From Streptomyces cirratus (GTDB lineage: Bacteria > Actinomycetota > Actinomycetes > Streptomycetales > Streptomycetaceae), in NCBI RefSeq assembly GCF_014650775.1, contig NZ_BMVP01000003.1:558001-622000 (forward strand): a stretch of DNA of 64,000 bases, read 5' to 3'. The notes beneath the pieces were generated by a model, which had not been told where the DNA came from, did not search any database, and saw only the letters and a program-made list of their open reading frames with translations. The translations under genes were made by a program, and so were the position numbers. This document shows positions 8,459 through 17,290 of the stretch, piece after piece (the stretch's first letter is position 1; every line of letters starts with the position of its first letter).

Positions 8459-8938
8459 ATGACGCAAAAGCGCAGCGCGGGCCTGTTGCTGTTCCGGGAG
8501 GCCGACGCCGGGGTCGAGGTACTGCTGGGCCACATGGGCGGCCCGCTGTGGGCGCGGCGGGACGCGGGGGGCTGGGGCATCCCGAAGGGCGAGTACGGCC
8601 CGGACGAGGCCCCGCTGGACGCGGCCCGGCGCGAGTTCACCGAGGAGATCGGGCTGCCGCCGCCGGAGGGCCCGTACCTGCCGCTCGGCGAGATCCGGAT
8701 GGCGGGCGGGAAACTGGTGACGGTCTGGGCGGTGCGCGCCGACCTGGATCCGGCGCTCATGGTGCCCGGCACCTTCACCATGGAGTGGCCCCCGCACTCG
8801 GGCCGGCAGGCGGAGTTCCCGGAACTGGACCGGGTGGCCTGGTTCACTCCCCCCGCGGCCAGAAACAAGCTGATCGCAGGTCAAGTGCCTTTCCTGGAGC
8901 GGCTGTTGGAGCTTCGGGAGGGGTTGACCCGACCTTGA
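8459..8938 (+). CDS. Nudix hydrolase
   Basis: 159 residues from ATG 8459, 30 bases after the exporter gene. The Nudix box is complete: G at the start of GEYGPDE, then REFTEEIG (pattern GX5EX7REUXEEXG, about residues 44-66). The short form with PLWARRDAGGWGIPKG just before it resembles Nudix proteins annotated as NTP pyrophosphohydrolases. Substrate not determinable. A small dyad GGGCAT-AC-ATGCCC (8443-8456) sits directly before the start and no good ribosome binding site is seen, so it may be read from the upstream transcript or leaderless. Confidence 0.85.
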   Translation: MTQKRSAGLLLFREADAGVEVLLGHMGGPLWARRDAGGWGIPKGEYGPDEAPLDAARREFTEEIGLPPPEGPYLPLGEIRMAGGKLVTVWAVRADLDPALMVPGTFTMEWPPHSGRQAEFPELDRVAWFTPPAARNKLIAGQVPFLERLLELREGLTRP

Positions 8939-8975
8939 CTTGCCAACAAACCCCACCTGCCTGGACATTGCACAT

Positions 8976-10232
8976 ATGACGAGCGTCGTGCTGGTGGGAA
9001 CCCTGGACACCAAGGGTGTCGAGTACGGCTGGCTGCGCGAGAGGCTGCTGCGCGCCGGCGTCGAAGTGATCACGGTCGACACAGGAATCATGGGCGAACC
9101 CCGGATACCCGCGCAGATACCGCGCGAAGCGGTCGCCCGGGCGGCGGGAACGGAACTGACGCAACTACGGGCGGCGGCCGATCGGGGCGCCGCCGTCACC
9201 ACCATGGCCGAGGGCGCGGAGGCGACGCTGCTGCGCCTGCACGCCGAGGGCCGGCTCCACGGGGTCCTCGCGATCGGGGGCAGCGGCGGGACCTCCATCG
9301 CCACCCGGGCGATGCGCGCACTGCCGCTGGGCGTACCGAAGCTGATGGTCTCCTCGATGGCCTCCGGCGACGTGGCCCCGTACGTCGGCTCGGCGGACAT
9401 CACGATGATGTACAGCATCGTGGACATCGCGGGGATCAACAGCGTCTCCGCCCCGGTACTGGCCAACGCGGCGGAGGCGATCGCCGGCATGGCCAAGGGG
9501 TACGCCCGGGCCGCGCTGGAGCGGCGCCGCCCGGCCCGGCTGGGGTCGGGCTCCCGGCCGCTGATCGCCGCGAGCATGGCGGGCGTCACCACGGTCGGTG
9601 TGGACGCGGCCCGGGAGCGGCTCACCGAACTGGGCTACGAGGTCCTGGTGTTCCACGTCAGCGGCAGCGGCGGCCGCACCCTGGAGAAACTGGCCGGCCA
9701 GGGCGTCTTCGCCGGCGTCCTCGACCTCACCCTCAGCGAACTCGCCGACGACCTGTGCGGGGGCATCCTCACCGCCGGCCCCGACCGGCTGAGCGCGGCC
9801 GGCCGGGCCGGGATACCGCAGGTGGTGAGCCTGGGCGCGCTGGACATGGTGAAGTTCGGGCCGCTGGAGAGCCTGCCCGAACGGGTCCGCTACCGCCGGA
9901 TCCGCGTCCACAACCCCTCGATCACCGTCATCCGTACGACCGCGGCCGAATGCGCGGAACTCGGCCGCCGGGTCGCCGCCAAGCTCAGGGCGGCGACCGG
10001 CCCGACGGAGGTGTGCGTCCCACTGCGCGGACTGTCGACACTCGGCGCGCCCGGCGGCCCCTACCATGACCCCGGCGCGGACCGGGCCCTGTTCACGGCG
10101 CTGCGCGACGGCTTGCGGGGCAGCGCCGCCCGGCTGCACGACTACGACACCCACATCAACGATCCGTCCTTCGGGCGGGCCGCGGCGGAGCGGCTGCACG
10201 CCATGATCGGTGCGGAACAGGCCGTGGCATGA
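8976..10232 (+). CDS. Tm-1-like ATP-binding protein (UPF0261)
   Basis: 418 residues from ATG 8976; an upstream in-frame extension to 8940 is unlikely. The N-terminus (VLVGTLDTKGVEYGWL) and the IGGSGGTSIATRAMRALPLG motif near 90-110 are hallmarks of the UPF0261/Tm-1 family, and the C-terminal half has the second conserved domain ending in NDPSFGRAAAERLH. The family is named after a tomato protein that binds tobamovirus replicase; the bacterial members have no settled role. No Shine-Dalgarno sequence is visible; TTGCCA and GACATT spaced by 18 bases end 6 bases before the ATG, which would give a leaderless transcript (weak inference). Confidence 0.85.
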   Translation: MTSVVLVGTLDTKGVEYGWLRERLLRAGVEVITVDTGIMGEPRIPAQIPREAVARAAGTELTQLRAAADRGAAVTTMAEGAEATLLRLHAEGRLHGVLAIGGSGGTSIATRAMRALPLGVPKLMVSSMASGDVAPYVGSADITMMYSIVDIAGINSVSAPVLANAAEAIAGMAKGYARAALERRRPARLGSGSRPLIAASMAGVTTVGVDAARERLTELGYEVLVFHVSGSGGRTLEKLAGQGVFAGVLDLTLSELADDLCGGILTAGPDRLSAAGRAGIPQVVSLGALDMVKFGPLESLPERVRYRRIRVHNPSITVIRTTAAECAELGRRVAAKLRAATGPTEVCVPLRGLSTLGAPGGPYHDPGADRALFTALRDGLRGSAARLHDYDTHINDPSFGRAAAERLHAMIGAEQAVA

Positions 10233-10301
10233 CGGTCTGACCCACCCGCCCGGGCCTGCTTCGAGACACCCCCTCCGGCAGGGAACCGGCCATGGCGGAA
10301 A

Positions 10302-10348
10302 CCGTGTCCCAGGGGGTGCCGGCCGCAATGACCGGCGCTGGGACACGG
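10302..10348 (+). terminator. two-part hairpin between the Tm-1-like and kinase genes
   Basis: Outer arms CCGTGTCCCAG (10302-10312) and its complement (10338-10348) are perfect over 11 bases, and an inner GCCGG/CCGGC pair extends the stem. It ends 21 bases before the kinase start, so it may terminate the upstream gene or act as an attenuator of the kinase operon. Confidence 0.6.
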
Positions 10349-10369
10349 TGGGGCCATGGAGGGGGAACG

Positions 10370-12016
10370 ATGAACGACGCGTGGACGGTTCCCGGGTACA
10401 CGCCGGTCCGGGAGCTGGGTGCGGGCGGCAGCGGCCGGGTGGTGCTGGCGGTCCACGAGGCCACGGGCACACCGGTCGCGGTGAAGTACCTCGCCGAACG
10501 GCTGCGCGAGGACCCCGCCTTCGTCCGGGAGTTCCGGGCGGAGGCCCGGCTCCTGGGCGGGCTGCGCTCCCCGCACGTGGTGACGTTCTACGAGTACTGC
10601 GAGTACACGCAAGGGCCCGGCGGCGCCGCCATCGTGATGGAACTCGTCGACGGGATCTCCCTGCGCGCCCTGCTGAAACAGTCCGGCGCAGGCACGGAGC
10701 CGGAGGCCGCCCTGGTGCTGCTCAAGGGCTCGCTGCTGGGGCTGGCCGCCGCGCACCGGGCCGGAGTGGTGCACCGGGACTACAAGCCGGAGAACGTACT
10801 GGTCGGGGCGGACGGCTCCTCGAAACTGGTGGACTTCGGGATCGCGGCCGGACGCGGTACCACTCCCGGGGTCGCGGGCACGCCGGCGTACATGGCGCCC
10901 GAGCAGTGGCAGGGCCGGCCGGCTTCCCCCGCGGCCGACGTGTACGCGGCGACGGCGACGTTCTTCGAGTGCGTGACGGGACACAAACCCTTCCCGGGGA
11001 CGAACTTCGCGGAGCTGGCGGTCCAGCACGTGGAGGCTCCCGTGCCGGAGACCGAGGCGCCGGAGCCGGTGCGCCCGCTGATCCGCCGGGGCCTGGCCAA
11101 GGCGCCGGAGCAGCGACCGGAGAACGCCGAGGCGTTCGTGGCGGAGCTGGAGGAGGCGGCGCTGGCCGGGTACGGGCCCGACTGGGAGGAGCGCGGGCAG
11201 CGCAAACTGGCGGCCCTCGCGGCGCTGCTGCCGCTGCTGTTCCCCTCGGCGGGGGCCGCGGCGGCCGGCACCACCGCGCTCGCCACAACCGTGCTGCCGC
11301 CTGCGCCTGCGGCCTGGGCGCCCGGGCGGCGCGGCGCGCTGGCGGCGGCCGCCGTGGTGGTGATCGGGGCGCTGCTGCTGTTCACGTACGAGGCCGCCGC
11401 CGGGGAGTCCGGAGGGGCGGCCACGCTGAGCGCGTTCGCCACGTCGAGCCCCGGGCCGCCGGGCGGCGGTCCGGGGCCGGGGCCGGGCGCCTCCGGGTCC
11501 GCGTCGCCGACCCCCTCGGCGCCGGTGGCTGCCTCGCCGTGGGTGTCCGTCTCCCCCTCCCCCTCCTCCTCCCCCTCCCCCTCGGCGTCGGCGTCGGCTT
11601 CGCCGTCCGGGCCGCCGAGCCAGAGCACATCGCCCACGCCGAAACCGACACCGACGGAGCCGGCTCCGACGGCGAAGCCGAGCCCGCCGGTCACCATCTC
11701 CGGGGTCACGGCCACCCTGCGGACCAGCCCGACCACCGGGCAGGTGACCGTCTCCCTCGACGTGCAGGGCGGACCGGCGACGGTGGTACTGGAGTGGTTC
11801 CTCGGAAACAGCCTCTCGGACCTGAGCTACGCGGACGGCACGGACTCGGTGCCTGTCCAGGCCGGTACCGCGCCGGTGACCCGGGCCCATACCTTCACCC
11901 GCCGAGCCGGCTGCTACCTGAGCGTCCGCGTCACGACGACGCCCGCGTCCGGGAAGCAGCCGGTCATCGCCTCGCAGGCCATCCCCAGGTGCACTACGAC
12001 GGAGCCCCCGCGATGA
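10370..12016 (+). CDS. membrane-anchored Ser/Thr protein kinase
   Basis: 548 residues from ATG 10370 with GGAGGGGGAA upstream; this rules out the longer frame from 10292. Kinase domain about 8-265: glycine loop LGAGGSGRVV at 16-25, Lys39, HRDYKPEN at 135-142 (Tyr where Leu/Val/Ile is more usual), DFG at 155-157, APEQ at 177-180. A juxtamembrane stretch leads to one transmembrane helix (about 322-340), then a long Pro/Ser/Thr-rich extracellular stalk (about 350-460) and an 85-residue C-terminal beta-rich domain with two Cys (AGCYLS, IPRCTT) that may be disulfide-bonded. The stalk DNA is CTCC-rich (11550-11590). The stop overlaps the next gene's ATG. Confidence 0.92.
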   Translation: MNDAWTVPGYTPVRELGAGGSGRVVLAVHEATGTPVAVKYLAERLREDPAFVREFRAEARLLGGLRSPHVVTFYEYCEYTQGPGGAAIVMELVDGISLRALLKQSGAGTEPEAALVLLKGSLLGLAAAHRAGVVHRDYKPENVLVGADGSSKLVDFGIAAGRGTTPGVAGTPAYMAPEQWQGRPASPAADVYAATATFFECVTGHKPFPGTNFAELAVQHVEAPVPETEAPEPVRPLIRRGLAKAPEQRPENAEAFVAELEEAALAGYGPDWEERGQRKLAALAALLPLLFPSAGAAAAGTTALATTVLPPAPAAWAPGRRGALAAAAVVVIGALLLFTYEAAAGESGGAATLSAFATSSPGPPGGGPGPGPGASGSASPTPSAPVAASPWVSVSPSPSSSPSPSASASASPSGPPSQSTSPTPKPTPTEPAPTAKPSPPVTISGVTATLRTSPTTGQVTVSLDVQGGPATVVLEWFLGNSLSDLSYADGTDSVPVQAGTAPVTRAHTFTRRAGCYLSVRVTTTPASGKQPVIASQAIPRCTTTEPPR

Positions 12017-12666
12017 GCGGACCCCACGCCCCCGAAGGCGACGACTACAGCGCCACGGTCCTCGGCAGTCACTGGTTCAGCGGTCCGCCGCAGCCGCAGG
12101 GCGCCACCCGGCGGCCGGAGGTGACGCAGCGGCTCGACACCCCGGCCACCGTGCAGGGCGCCGCCCCCGACCGGGTCGACGGGCCGGTGCTGCGGTTCGG
12201 TCCCGGCGTCACGGCGGCGACGCCCGCGCCGTTCCCGGTGACGGTGCCCGCCGCGGCTCCGGGCCGCCGCCCGGCGCAGTGGCGGCGCTACGCCCTGGCC
12301 GCCGTGGTCCTGGCCGGGGTCCTCGCCTACCTGGGCTGGCAGCGGTTCGGCCCCGCCCTCACGGTCCGGGACGTGGCGGTGACCACCGACCCCAAGGGGC
12401 CGGGCTGCGATTCGGCCGCCGACGTGCTGGCCGTCGTACGGACCGACGGGCGCCCGGGCACGCTCACCTACCACTGGGAGCGCAGCGACGGCACCCGCTC
12501 CGAGCAGCTCACGGAGCGCGTCCCGAGTGGCCGTACGCAGGCCCGGCTCCACCTGCTGTGGACGTTCCGGGGAGTCGGCACCTACGCCGCGCGGGCCGAA
12601 CTCCGCCTCGACTCACCCGGGCAGCGCGCCGACGCGGTCGGGTTCACCTACCACTGCCCGGCGTAG
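12013..12666 (+). CDS. single-pass membrane protein coupled to the kinase gene
   Basis: 217 residues from ATG 12013, overlapping the kinase stop (ATGA). A cytoplasmic, Pro-rich and Thr-containing N-terminal region (1-90, with ATVLGSHWFSGPP) leads to one helix (about 96-113) and an extracellular beta-rich domain of about 100 residues with two Cys (GPGCDSAA and YHCPA at the end). That outer domain resembles in size and Cys layout the C-terminal domain of the kinase encoded just upstream, suggesting that both sense or bind the same thing; the cytoplasmic Thr residues make it a candidate substrate. Family not recognised. Function is inference only. Confidence 0.75.
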   Translation: MSGPHAPEGDDYSATVLGSHWFSGPPQPQGATRRPEVTQRLDTPATVQGAAPDRVDGPVLRFGPGVTAATPAPFPVTVPAAAPGRRPAQWRRYALAAVVLAGVLAYLGWQRFGPALTVRDVAVTTDPKGPGCDSAADVLAVVRTDGRPGTLTYHWERSDGTRSEQLTERVPSGRTQARLHLLWTFRGVGTYAARAELRLDSPGQRADAVGFTYHCPA

Positions 12667-12683
12667 CGGGCCCCGCGCGGGAA

Positions 12684-12719
12684 GGCCCGCGGCCGCTCGG
12701 GGTGGAGCGGCCGCGGGCC
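12684..12719. terminator. bidirectional terminator at a convergent junction
   Basis: Perfect 15-base arms (12684-12698 and 12705-12719) around a 6-base loop, 17 bases after the stop of the kinase operon and 67 bases before the stop of the opposing GNAT-AAA gene. Confidence 0.8.
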
Positions 12720-12786
12720 GACCTGGCCGGCCTGTCCGTGGCAGGCACGTCTGTGATGGGCCGCCTGTGGCGGGCGGCCGGGAAGG

Positions 12787-14076
12787 TCAGCAGCGGGCGT
12801 GCGCCGTGATGTCCGCCGCGAACTCCCCCGTCATCGCGGGGGTCACGGTCGGCCTGCACTGCGCGACCGCCGCCAGGTAATCTCCCGTGCCGGCGCCCAG
12901 CTGCGCGGCCGCCGCGCCCCGCGCGCCCACCGCCTCCAGGTCCCGCTCGAAGGACACCTGCGCGGCGATGCGCGCCGCGTGCTCGATGTCCGCCGGGGTG
13001 AACAGTTCGGTCGCCTCCACCAGCGCCGCCACGTCGACGTCCGGGCGCCCGGACGTGTAGCGCGACCAGATCGCGGCGCGCGCCCCGGCGTCCGGGGTGC
13101 CGATCGGGATCAGGTAGTCGAAGCGCCCGGGCCGCAGGAAGGCGGGGTCCAGGGAGCGGATGGAGTTGGTGGCGCAGACCAGCAGGCGTTCGTCGCCCTC
13201 CCGGAAGCCCGGTATCAGCTTGAGCAGCTCGTTCGTGACGCCGTGGATGCCGCCGGGCTGCGCGGGCTCGGTCCGTACGGGCGCGATCTCCTCGACCTCG
13301 TCGATGAAGACGAGGACCCGCTCCAGCTCGGCGATCCGGGCGAAGGCGTCGCGCAGCGCGGCCGCGAGGTTGCCCTCGTCGGCGAGCCGGGAGGGCAGCA
13401 GTTCCACGAAGGGCCAGCCCAGGCGGGAGGCGATGGCGCGGGCGAAGGTGGTCTTGCCGGTGCCGGGCGGCCCGAAGAGGGTGATCGCGCGCGGCGGCCG
13501 CACCCCGTGCGCGGCGGCCCGTTCGGGCTCGGCGAGCGGGAGGACCACGCGGCGCTCGATGAGGTCCTTCTCCTTCTCCATCCCGGCGACCTTGGCCCAC
13601 AGGTCGCCCTGGAGGAAGCGGCCGCCGAGGTCGTCGAGGAGGCCGGCCGCCGGTCCGTGCAGCGGTTCGGTCTTCTCGAAGTAGGCGACGGCGGGCTGGC
13701 GCGTGTACCCGGCGTTGAGCAGGCCCTCGCCGAGCAGGTCCTCCTCGGGCAGGACGTAGGCGATCCGGCCGACGCGGGCGGCGATGAGCCGGCGCTCCAG
13801 TTCGACGAGCAGCGCGCTGGCCAGGCCGCGGCCGCGCCAGCCCGCGGCGATGGCGAGGCGCATCACCCAGGCACGTTCCCCGGTGACGCAGGCGAGGGCC
13901 GCGCCGATCGGGACGCCCTGGTGGACGGCGACCACACAAGGCTGCCGGTCGGTGAGCGCGCTGATGCACTCGGCGAGCGAGAAGACGGACTCCTGGCCGA
14001 GTTCCGCCGTGGTGTCGATCAGGTGGACGACAGCGGCGAGATCACTCTCGCGGTAGTCGTGGATCAGCCAGTTCAC
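12787..14076 (-). CDS. GNAT acetyltransferase / AAA+ ATPase fusion
   Basis: 429 residues from GTG 14076. Residues 1-140 are a GNAT fold with the acetyl-CoA loop AAGWRGRGLASALL (77-90). Residues about 165-429 are a classical AAA+ module: Walker A FGPPGTGKTT (201-210), Walker B VLVFIDEVEE (254-263), sensor-1 LLVCATNSI, and the arginine-finger region LDPAFLRPGRFDY, followed by the helical lid. AAA proteins of this type unfold or remodel proteins; the N-terminal GNAT may be a substrate adaptor or an active acetylase. No linked protease or substrate gene is seen. It stands alone between two convergent/divergent neighbours. Confidence 0.88.
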   Translation of the reverse strand: MNWLIHDYRESDLAAVVHLIDTTAELGQESVFSLAECISALTDRQPCVVAVHQGVPIGAALACVTGERAWVMRLAIAAGWRGRGLASALLVELERRLIAARVGRIAYVLPEEDLLGEGLLNAGYTRQPAVAYFEKTEPLHGPAAGLLDDLGGRFLQGDLWAKVAGMEKEKDLIERRVVLPLAEPERAAAHGVRPPRAITLFGPPGTGKTTFARAIASRLGWPFVELLPSRLADEGNLAAALRDAFARIAELERVLVFIDEVEEIAPVRTEPAQPGGIHGVTNELLKLIPGFREGDERLLVCATNSIRSLDPAFLRPGRFDYLIPIGTPDAGARAAIWSRYTSGRPDVDVAALVEATELFTPADIEHAARIAAQVSFERDLEAVGARGAAAAQLGAGTGDYLAAVAQCRPTVTPAMTGEFAADITAHARC

Positions 14077-14349
14077 CGGGTACCGCCCCTCGTTCGTGCT
14101 CCTGCGGCGAGGCTAGGGGCGCCCGGGCCCTGCGATCACGCTCCGCGGTGCACAACACCGGCCCCGTAAACCGTCCGCGCCGTCCATAGACTCGCCCCTT
14201 CCGTCGCGAAGGCCCGTGCCTCCCGCCCGGGGCGCATGCCGGACATGCGTGCTGTTTCGGCACTTGCGCCATGGGCCGGCCGGGATTCACAGCGGATTCT
14301 TATGGAATCGGGCGCTCCGGCCACAGGATCTCTGGGCAGGCTCAGGTGC

Positions 14350-15129
14350 ATGATCCGCAGCATGCCCCCCAGACAGGCCGCCCCCGCCGGCTCCTCCCGC
14401 GCTCGGCGGGCGTCCCGGGTCCTGCTCGCGCTGGCGGCGATGGCCACGCTGCTGAGCGTGGATCTGCCGGACGCGGGGGCCGCCCCGCCGCTCGGCAGCA
14501 CCGCGCAGGCCGAGCCCGGCAGTGCCGCCGACCGGGTGGGCGCGCTGTTCGCGGGCGGGCTGGACGGGGGTCACTTCTGCACCGCCGCCGTGGTGCACAG
14601 CGACGACCGGAGCGTGATCGCCACCGCCGCGCACTGCCTGGACAACCCGGACAGCACGGTGTTCGCGCCCGGCTACCGGGACGGGAAGGCTCCGTACGGC
14701 CTGTGGAGGGTGACCGGCGCGTACCTGTCCCCGCGCTGGACGCAGGGGCGGGACCCGGACGAGGACATCGCCTTCGCGTCGGTCGCCCCGGTGTCGGGGT
14801 CGGCGCAGGTCGAGGACGTGGTGGGCGGCTTCCCGGTGGCCCCCGACCAGCCGCAGGACGCGACGGTGACGATCCTCGGCTACCCGAGCAGTGAGGAGTC
14901 GCCGCTGCGCTGCACCAACGCCACGAGCCTGTTCTCGCCGACGCAGCGCCGCATCGACTGCCCCGACCTCAGCGGTGGCACGAGCGGCAGCCCCTGGCTG
15001 GCGAACGGCGCCGTGGCCGGGGTCCTGGGCGGCCACGAGGACGGCGGCCTGGTCCCGGAGGTCTCCTACAGCGCGGTGATGGACGACCAGGCCCTGGAGC
15101 TGTACCGCGAGGCGGCAGTCGCGGGCTAA
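14350..15129 (+). CDS. secreted trypsin-like serine protease
   Basis: 259 residues from ATG 14350; ATG 14362 is an alternative, and the upstream frame to 14236 is not signal-like. A signal peptide with basic residues and a hydrophobic core (about 20-37) precedes an Ala-rich cleavage site. Catalytic triad of the S1 fold is visible: His in ATAAHCLD, Asp in DEDIAFASV and Ser in GGTSGSPW. Four Cys form two plausible disulfides (CTAA with AHC; LRC with DCP). This is the short V8/trypsin-like type common in actinomycetes. Exported, substrate unknown. The 3' end overlaps the convergent Nudix gene by 4 bases. Confidence 0.85.
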   Translation: MIRSMPPRQAAPAGSSRARRASRVLLALAAMATLLSVDLPDAGAAPPLGSTAQAEPGSAADRVGALFAGGLDGGHFCTAAVVHSDDRSVIATAAHCLDNPDSTVFAPGYRDGKAPYGLWRVTGAYLSPRWTQGRDPDEDIAFASVAPVSGSAQVEDVVGGFPVAPDQPQDATVTILGYPSSEESPLRCTNATSLFSPTQRRIDCPDLSGGTSGSPWLANGAVAGVLGGHEDGGLVPEVSYSAVMDDQALELYREAAVAG

Positions 15130-15608
15130 GCCCCGTCGGCGGGCCGGAACCAGGTCGGTTCGTCGCGCAGGGCGCGGTGGACGCGTCTCACGGCGAAGGG
15201 CTCCAGCGGCGGCAGCGCGTCCGCCGTGAACCAGCCGACTTCCAGCAGCTCGTTGTCGTGCGGCCGGGCCTCGCCGCCCGTGGCACGGCAGCGGAAGGTG
15301 ATGTCCTGGAACTGGCAGACGTCCCCGTTGGGGTAGGTGATCGGTTCGAGCATCTCGACGAGCACGACCCGCTCGGGGACGCACCGTACGGCCGTCTCCT
15401 CGTACACCTCGCGCACCGCCGTGTCGGCGGGTTGTTCGCCCGGTTCGGCGATGCCGCCGATCACCGACCACAGGCCGGTGTCGGCGCGGCGGCCGAGCAG
15501 GATCCGGTCCCGGTCGTCCACGACGATGGCGGTGACGCCGGGCAGCAGGAGCAGCAGGTGCCCGGCGCCGGCTTCGCGGACCGCGCGTATGTAGTCAGGG
15601 GTGGTCAT
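15126..15608 (-). CDS. Nudix hydrolase
   Basis: 160 residues from ATG 15608. Nudix box GGIAEPGEQPADTAVREVYEE is intact (about 51-71, pattern GX5EX7REUXEEXX). The upstream ILLGRRADTGLWSVIGG and the downstream ITYPNGDVCQFQDITFRC segments resemble ADP-ribose or NADH pyrophosphatase-type Nudix enzymes; the exact substrate cannot be told. Its stop codon overlaps that of the convergent protease gene by 3 bases, and 37 bases separate its start from the end of the apolipoprotein acyltransferase gene, read in the same direction. Confidence 0.87.
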   Translation of the reverse strand: MTTPDYIRAVREAGAGHLLLLLPGVTAIVVDDRDRILLGRRADTGLWSVIGGIAEPGEQPADTAVREVYEETAVRCVPERVVLVEMLEPITYPNGDVCQFQDITFRCRATGGEARPHDNELLEVGWFTADALPPLEPFAVRRVHRALRDEPTWFRPADGA

Positions 15609-15645
15609 GGCCCGACCCTACGAGACGGCCCGGCGTCCACCCGCG

Positions 15646-17247
15646 TCATGCGGACCGGCGGGCGCGAACCCGGCGGGTCAGTACCAGGCCCAGCCCCCCG
15701 GCGGCCACCAGGAGCAGCGCGTACTCGGGCAGCGGTCCGAGCCTGGTGGCCGGCGTCTGCGTCGAGCGCAGCGGGATTTCGGCGACCAGCGCGTCGGCGG
15801 TGAACATCTTCGTCTGCTGGACGACGGTGCCGTCGGGCCGGATGACGGCGCTGACCCCGCTGGTGACGGGGACGAGGACGGTCCGGCTGTGCTCGACGGC
15901 CCGGACGCGGTCCATGGCGAGCTGCTGGTAGGTCATCTGGGTCCGGCCGAAGGTGGCGTTGTTGCTCGGTACGGCGATGACCTGGGCGCCGGCCCGGACG
16001 GTGGAGCGGACGGCGTCGTCGAACGCTGCCTCGTAGCAGGTGACCATGCCGGCCCGGGTGCCCGCCATGTCGAAGACGCCGGGTTCCTTGCCGGGCCCGA
16101 AGTCACGGCGTACCCGGTCCACGTCCTTGCTGAAGATCCGGACGAAGGACCGCATCGGCATCCGTTCCCCGAACGGCTGGATCTTGCGCTTGTCGTACGT
16201 CGCGGTCGGGCCCTTGACCGGGTCCCACAGGATCATCGTGTTGCGCAGCGGGCCGGTCGGCGGTTCCAGTACGGAGCCGATGGCGACGGGCACGCCGATC
16301 CGCTTGACCGCCCGGTCGATGACGTCGTGGGCGTCCTGCTCGGCGAACGGGTCGATGTCGGAGGAGTTCTCCGGCCAGACGACGAAGTCGGGCTGACGGG
16401 CGCGCCCGGCCTTGATGTCGTCGGCGAGCTGGAGGGTGCGGTTGGCGTGGTTGTCGAGGACCGCGCGGCGCTGGGCGTTGAAGTCGAATCCGGCACGGGG
16501 GACGTTGCCCTGGATGACGGCGGCCACGGCCGTGCCGTCCTCGGCGGCGTCGGAGACCAGTGGCCGCGCCGCGAGGGCCGCCCCGACGGGCAGGGCGACG
16601 GTGAGGGCGGCGAGCGCGGCGGTGGTGCGGCGGGGCTGTGAGCGGGCGGTGCGCCAGGCCTCGTACAGGCCGAAGCCGCACAGGGCGACGGCGAAGGAGA
16701 GCAGCGGGGTGCCGCCCAGCGCGGCGAGCGGCAGGAAGAATCCGTCGGCCTGCCCGAAGGCGAGCTTGCCCCAGGGGAAGCCGCCGAAGGGGGCCCGGGC
16801 GCGCAGCGCCTCGCCGGCGATCCACAGGGCGGAGGCCCACACGGCCCGGCCGGGGAGGGTGCCGACGAGGGTGATGCCGAGGCCGGTGAGGCCGAAGATC
16901 AGCGCTTCGAGGGTGACGAGGGCGATCCACGGGACGGGGCCGACGCCCTCGCTGGTCCAGACGAGCAGCGGGAGCAGGTAGCCCAGTCCGAAGACGAACC
17001 CGAGGCCGAATCCGGCCCGGGCACGGCGGCCGCGCAGGCAGCCGGCCAGCAGGGCGAGCGCGAAGGGGGCCAGCCACCACAAGGGGCGGGGCGGGAAGCT
17101 GAGGTAGAGCAGGACCCCGGCGAGCGCGGCGAGCGCCGCCCGCGCCGGCCAGGCGCCCCGCAGCCGGTCCAGGGCGCGGGCGCCGCTCTCCGGCGCGGTG
17201 GACTGCGCGGGCTCGTTCCCGGCCGCTCGGGTGACACTGGTGCTCAT
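15646..17247 (-). CDS. lnt: apolipoprotein N-acyltransferase
   Basis: 533 residues from ATG 17247, in line with the family. An N-terminal membrane domain with six to seven helices (about 35-235) is followed by a nitrilase-like periplasm-side domain and a last helix near 510-527. The nitrilase triad is present: Glu293 in WPEN, Lys353 in YDKRKIQPFGE and Cys404 in VTCYEAAFD. It transfers the third acyl chain to the N-terminal Cys of lipoproteins on the outer face of the membrane. Lipoproteins are present in this window (for example the DUF305 protein at 61.6 kb). Confidence 0.92.
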   Translation of the reverse strand: MSTSVTRAAGNEPAQSTAPESGARALDRLRGAWPARAALAALAGVLLYLSFPPRPLWWLAPFALALLAGCLRGRRARAGFGLGFVFGLGYLLPLLVWTSEGVGPVPWIALVTLEALIFGLTGLGITLVGTLPGRAVWASALWIAGEALRARAPFGGFPWGKLAFGQADGFFLPLAALGGTPLLSFAVALCGFGLYEAWRTARSQPRRTTAALAALTVALPVGAALAARPLVSDAAEDGTAVAAVIQGNVPRAGFDFNAQRRAVLDNHANRTLQLADDIKAGRARQPDFVVWPENSSDIDPFAEQDAHDVIDRAVKRIGVPVAIGSVLEPPTGPLRNTMILWDPVKGPTATYDKRKIQPFGERMPMRSFVRIFSKDVDRVRRDFGPGKEPGVFDMAGTRAGMVTCYEAAFDDAVRSTVRAGAQVIAVPSNNATFGRTQMTYQQLAMDRVRAVEHSRTVLVPVTSGVSAVIRPDGTVVQQTKMFTADALVAEIPLRSTQTPATRLGPLPEYALLLVAAGGLGLVLTRRVRARRSA

Positions 17248-17290
17248 TTGGCGGAGTGTACGTCCCCCGCGCACCGCAGTCCCCAGGGAC

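Noticed and set aside
4585..8979. A 1464-codon open frame on the plus strand
   Set aside because: It runs antisense through the exporter operon and across the exporter and Nudix genes in the wrong frame; its sequence is low-complexity and no motif is seen. It is a G+C-driven shadow.
11540..11660. CTCC-rich repeats inside the kinase gene
   Set aside because: They encode the Ser/Pro extracellular stalk and are not a separate repeat element.
10142..11890. A 582-codon minus-strand open frame antisense to the kinase gene
   Set aside because: Composition is Arg/Gly-rich with runs of repeated residues and no motif; the kinase motifs are on the plus strand.
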